Shown one piece after another: positions 13,824 through 14,277 of a stretch of 14,277 nt of DNA (positions are counted from its first letter, which is position 1; each line of letters starts with the position of its first letter). The notes below the pieces were generated by a model. It did not search any database. It was given only the letters and a program-made list of their open reading frames with translations, and was not told where the DNA came from. Source of the stretch: Candidatus Hestiella acidicharens (GTDB lineage Archaea; Thermoproteota; Thermoprotei_A; Sulfolobales; Acidilobaceae). The translations under genes were made by a program, and so were the position numbers. The stretch spans positions 1-14,277 of the forward strand of contig WAJZ01000051.1 of NCBI GenBank assembly GCA_015523575.1, written 5' to 3'.

Positions 13824-14204
13824 ATGAGGTATTACTTCTTTGAACTCCTTGCCTGCCCGGAGTGTAAAAGCCCTGACCTGCTCCTCTATGAACTGAAGGT
13901 AGAGGAAAGCAAGGCCAACGTGGATCCTGAGAGGGTAAGGTGTAAGGAATGGTGCTCTTATTTAAGGAAGCCTGCTGGCGAGGTTCCGCTTGAGACTTGC
14001 AAAAAATGCGTAAACTTAGAAGTAGTAGATGGAATAATAATATGCAAAAACTGCGGCAGGTGGTACCCAATAATAGACGGAATACCAAGGATGATTAATG
14101 ATAAGTATAGAAAATATCATGAAGATAAGCAATTCCTAAGCAAATACAAAGATAAGATACCTGTTGAGATAAGGAAGCTTATGAAAATACCAGAAATAAA
14201 ATAG
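13824..14204 (+). CDS. Trm112-like zinc-binding protein with extra cysteine pairs
   Basis: 126 residues from ATG 13824, with GGGGTGA (13813-13819) four bases upstream and overlapping the preceding stop codon, so it is probably co-transcribed and coupled with the mutase gene. The ends of the domain match Trm112/UPF0434: LLACPEC (8-14) and ICKNCGRWYPIIDGIPRM (73-90). Four cysteines, C11, C14, C74 and C77, form the family zinc site. Between them lies an insert of about 40 residues with C40-x3-C44 and C59-x2-C62, enough for a second metal site; I recall similar inserts in other crenarchaeal members. Trm112 proteins activate and stabilise methyltransferases for tRNA, rRNA and release factor, so the likely role is as a methyltransferase partner in the cytosol. 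A lysine-rich helical tail follows residue 92. No methyltransferase is adjacent. Confidence 0.85.
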   Translation: MRYYFFELLACPECKSPDLLLYELKVEESKANVDPERVRCKEWCSYLRKPAGEVPLETCKKCVNLEVVDGIIICKNCGRWYPIIDGIPRMINDKYRKYHEDKQFLSKYKDKIPVEIRKLMKIPEIK

Positions 14205-14237
14205 GCTTTGGGCGTAAATAATATATTGGTGATGCAT

Positions 14238-14277
14238 ATGGCAGGCACCCCCGTTTGGCTTACCATAGGCATAGCGC
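14238..14277 (+). CDS. Start of an unidentified gene (3'-partial)
   Basis: ATG 14238 follows GGTGA (14228-14232) at a five-base distance and opens a frame that runs off the window after 13 codons (MAGTPVWLTIGIA). An in-frame ATG at 14232 lies inside the Shine-Dalgarno and is less likely. The opening residues are hydrophobic, compatible with a membrane segment or a buried beta strand, but nothing can be identified. The gap from the Trm112-like stop is 33 bases, so it may belong to the same transcript. Confidence 0.5.
   Translation, partial: MAGTPVWLTIGIA

Noticed and set aside
13642..14088. Minus-strand open frame across the glmM/Trm112-like junction
   Set aside because: It spans two well-supported plus-strand genes and their spacer, and its translation shows no domain.
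1..14277. CRISPR array, insertion sequence, integrase, tRNA or toxin-antitoxin module
   Set aside because: Read on both strands, no direct repeat series, transposase, att-like tRNA fragment or paired small toxin/antitoxin genes were seen; gene spacing is compact and content is housekeeping or metabolic.

Overview
The window looks archaeal and most likely from a thermophilic member of the Thermoproteota (Crenarchaeota-type). AT-rich TATA-like boxes lie about 25-40 bases before several starts, and Shine-Dalgarno sequences are of the GGTGA/GAGGTG type. GTG and TTG starts outnumber ATG. Arginine is written mostly AGG/AGA and isoleucine often ATA. Several proteins resemble thermophilic archaeal homologues (phosphohexomutase with an E-x-N-G-G loop, Trm112-like protein with a cysteine-rich insert). 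I cannot name the genus. I see no tRNA, rRNA, CRISPR array, insertion sequence or integrase.

Region 1 (1-2167, +): the 3' part of a glycerol-3-phosphate-dehydrogenase-like flavoprotein with a C-terminal BFD-type [2Fe-2S] domain, overlapping a second FAD/NAD(P)-type oxidoreductase. They probably form one membrane-peripheral or soluble dehydrogenase complex. Region 2 (about 2190-4832, +): a ferrous-iron uptake operon, feoC-feoA-feoB, behind its own TATA-like box. Its genes overlap one another, and a possible 14-codon leaderless upstream ORF precedes it.

Region 3 (4868-8813, -): hyuA-hyuB (hydantoinase/5-oxoprolinase type) followed by a DUF488 protein, probably one transcript. A 115-base divergent spacer separates hyuA from a D-2-hydroxyacid dehydrogenase (8929-9936, +) and carries a 7-bp inverted repeat. 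The dehydrogenase is convergent with a 14-TM MFS exporter-like gene (9933-11390, -), and the two stop codons share a palindromic CTAG.

Region 4 (11391-14277): a hairpin-containing spacer, a DUF4213/DUF364 putative metal-chelation protein (-), then, divergently, a phosphoglucosamine/phosphohexose mutase, a Trm112-like zinc protein and the first 13 codons of another gene.

Functionally the window joins electron transfer from glycerol-3-phosphate or a related substrate, Fe(II) import, ATP-dependent cyclic-amide metabolism, hydroxyacid oxidation, efflux and hexose-phosphate interconversion. No wholly new system is evident. The most interesting points are the divergent second oxidoreductase, the complete archaeal feoCAB operon with its unusual leader and FeoB nucleotide-site substitutions, and the eight-cysteine Trm112-like protein.
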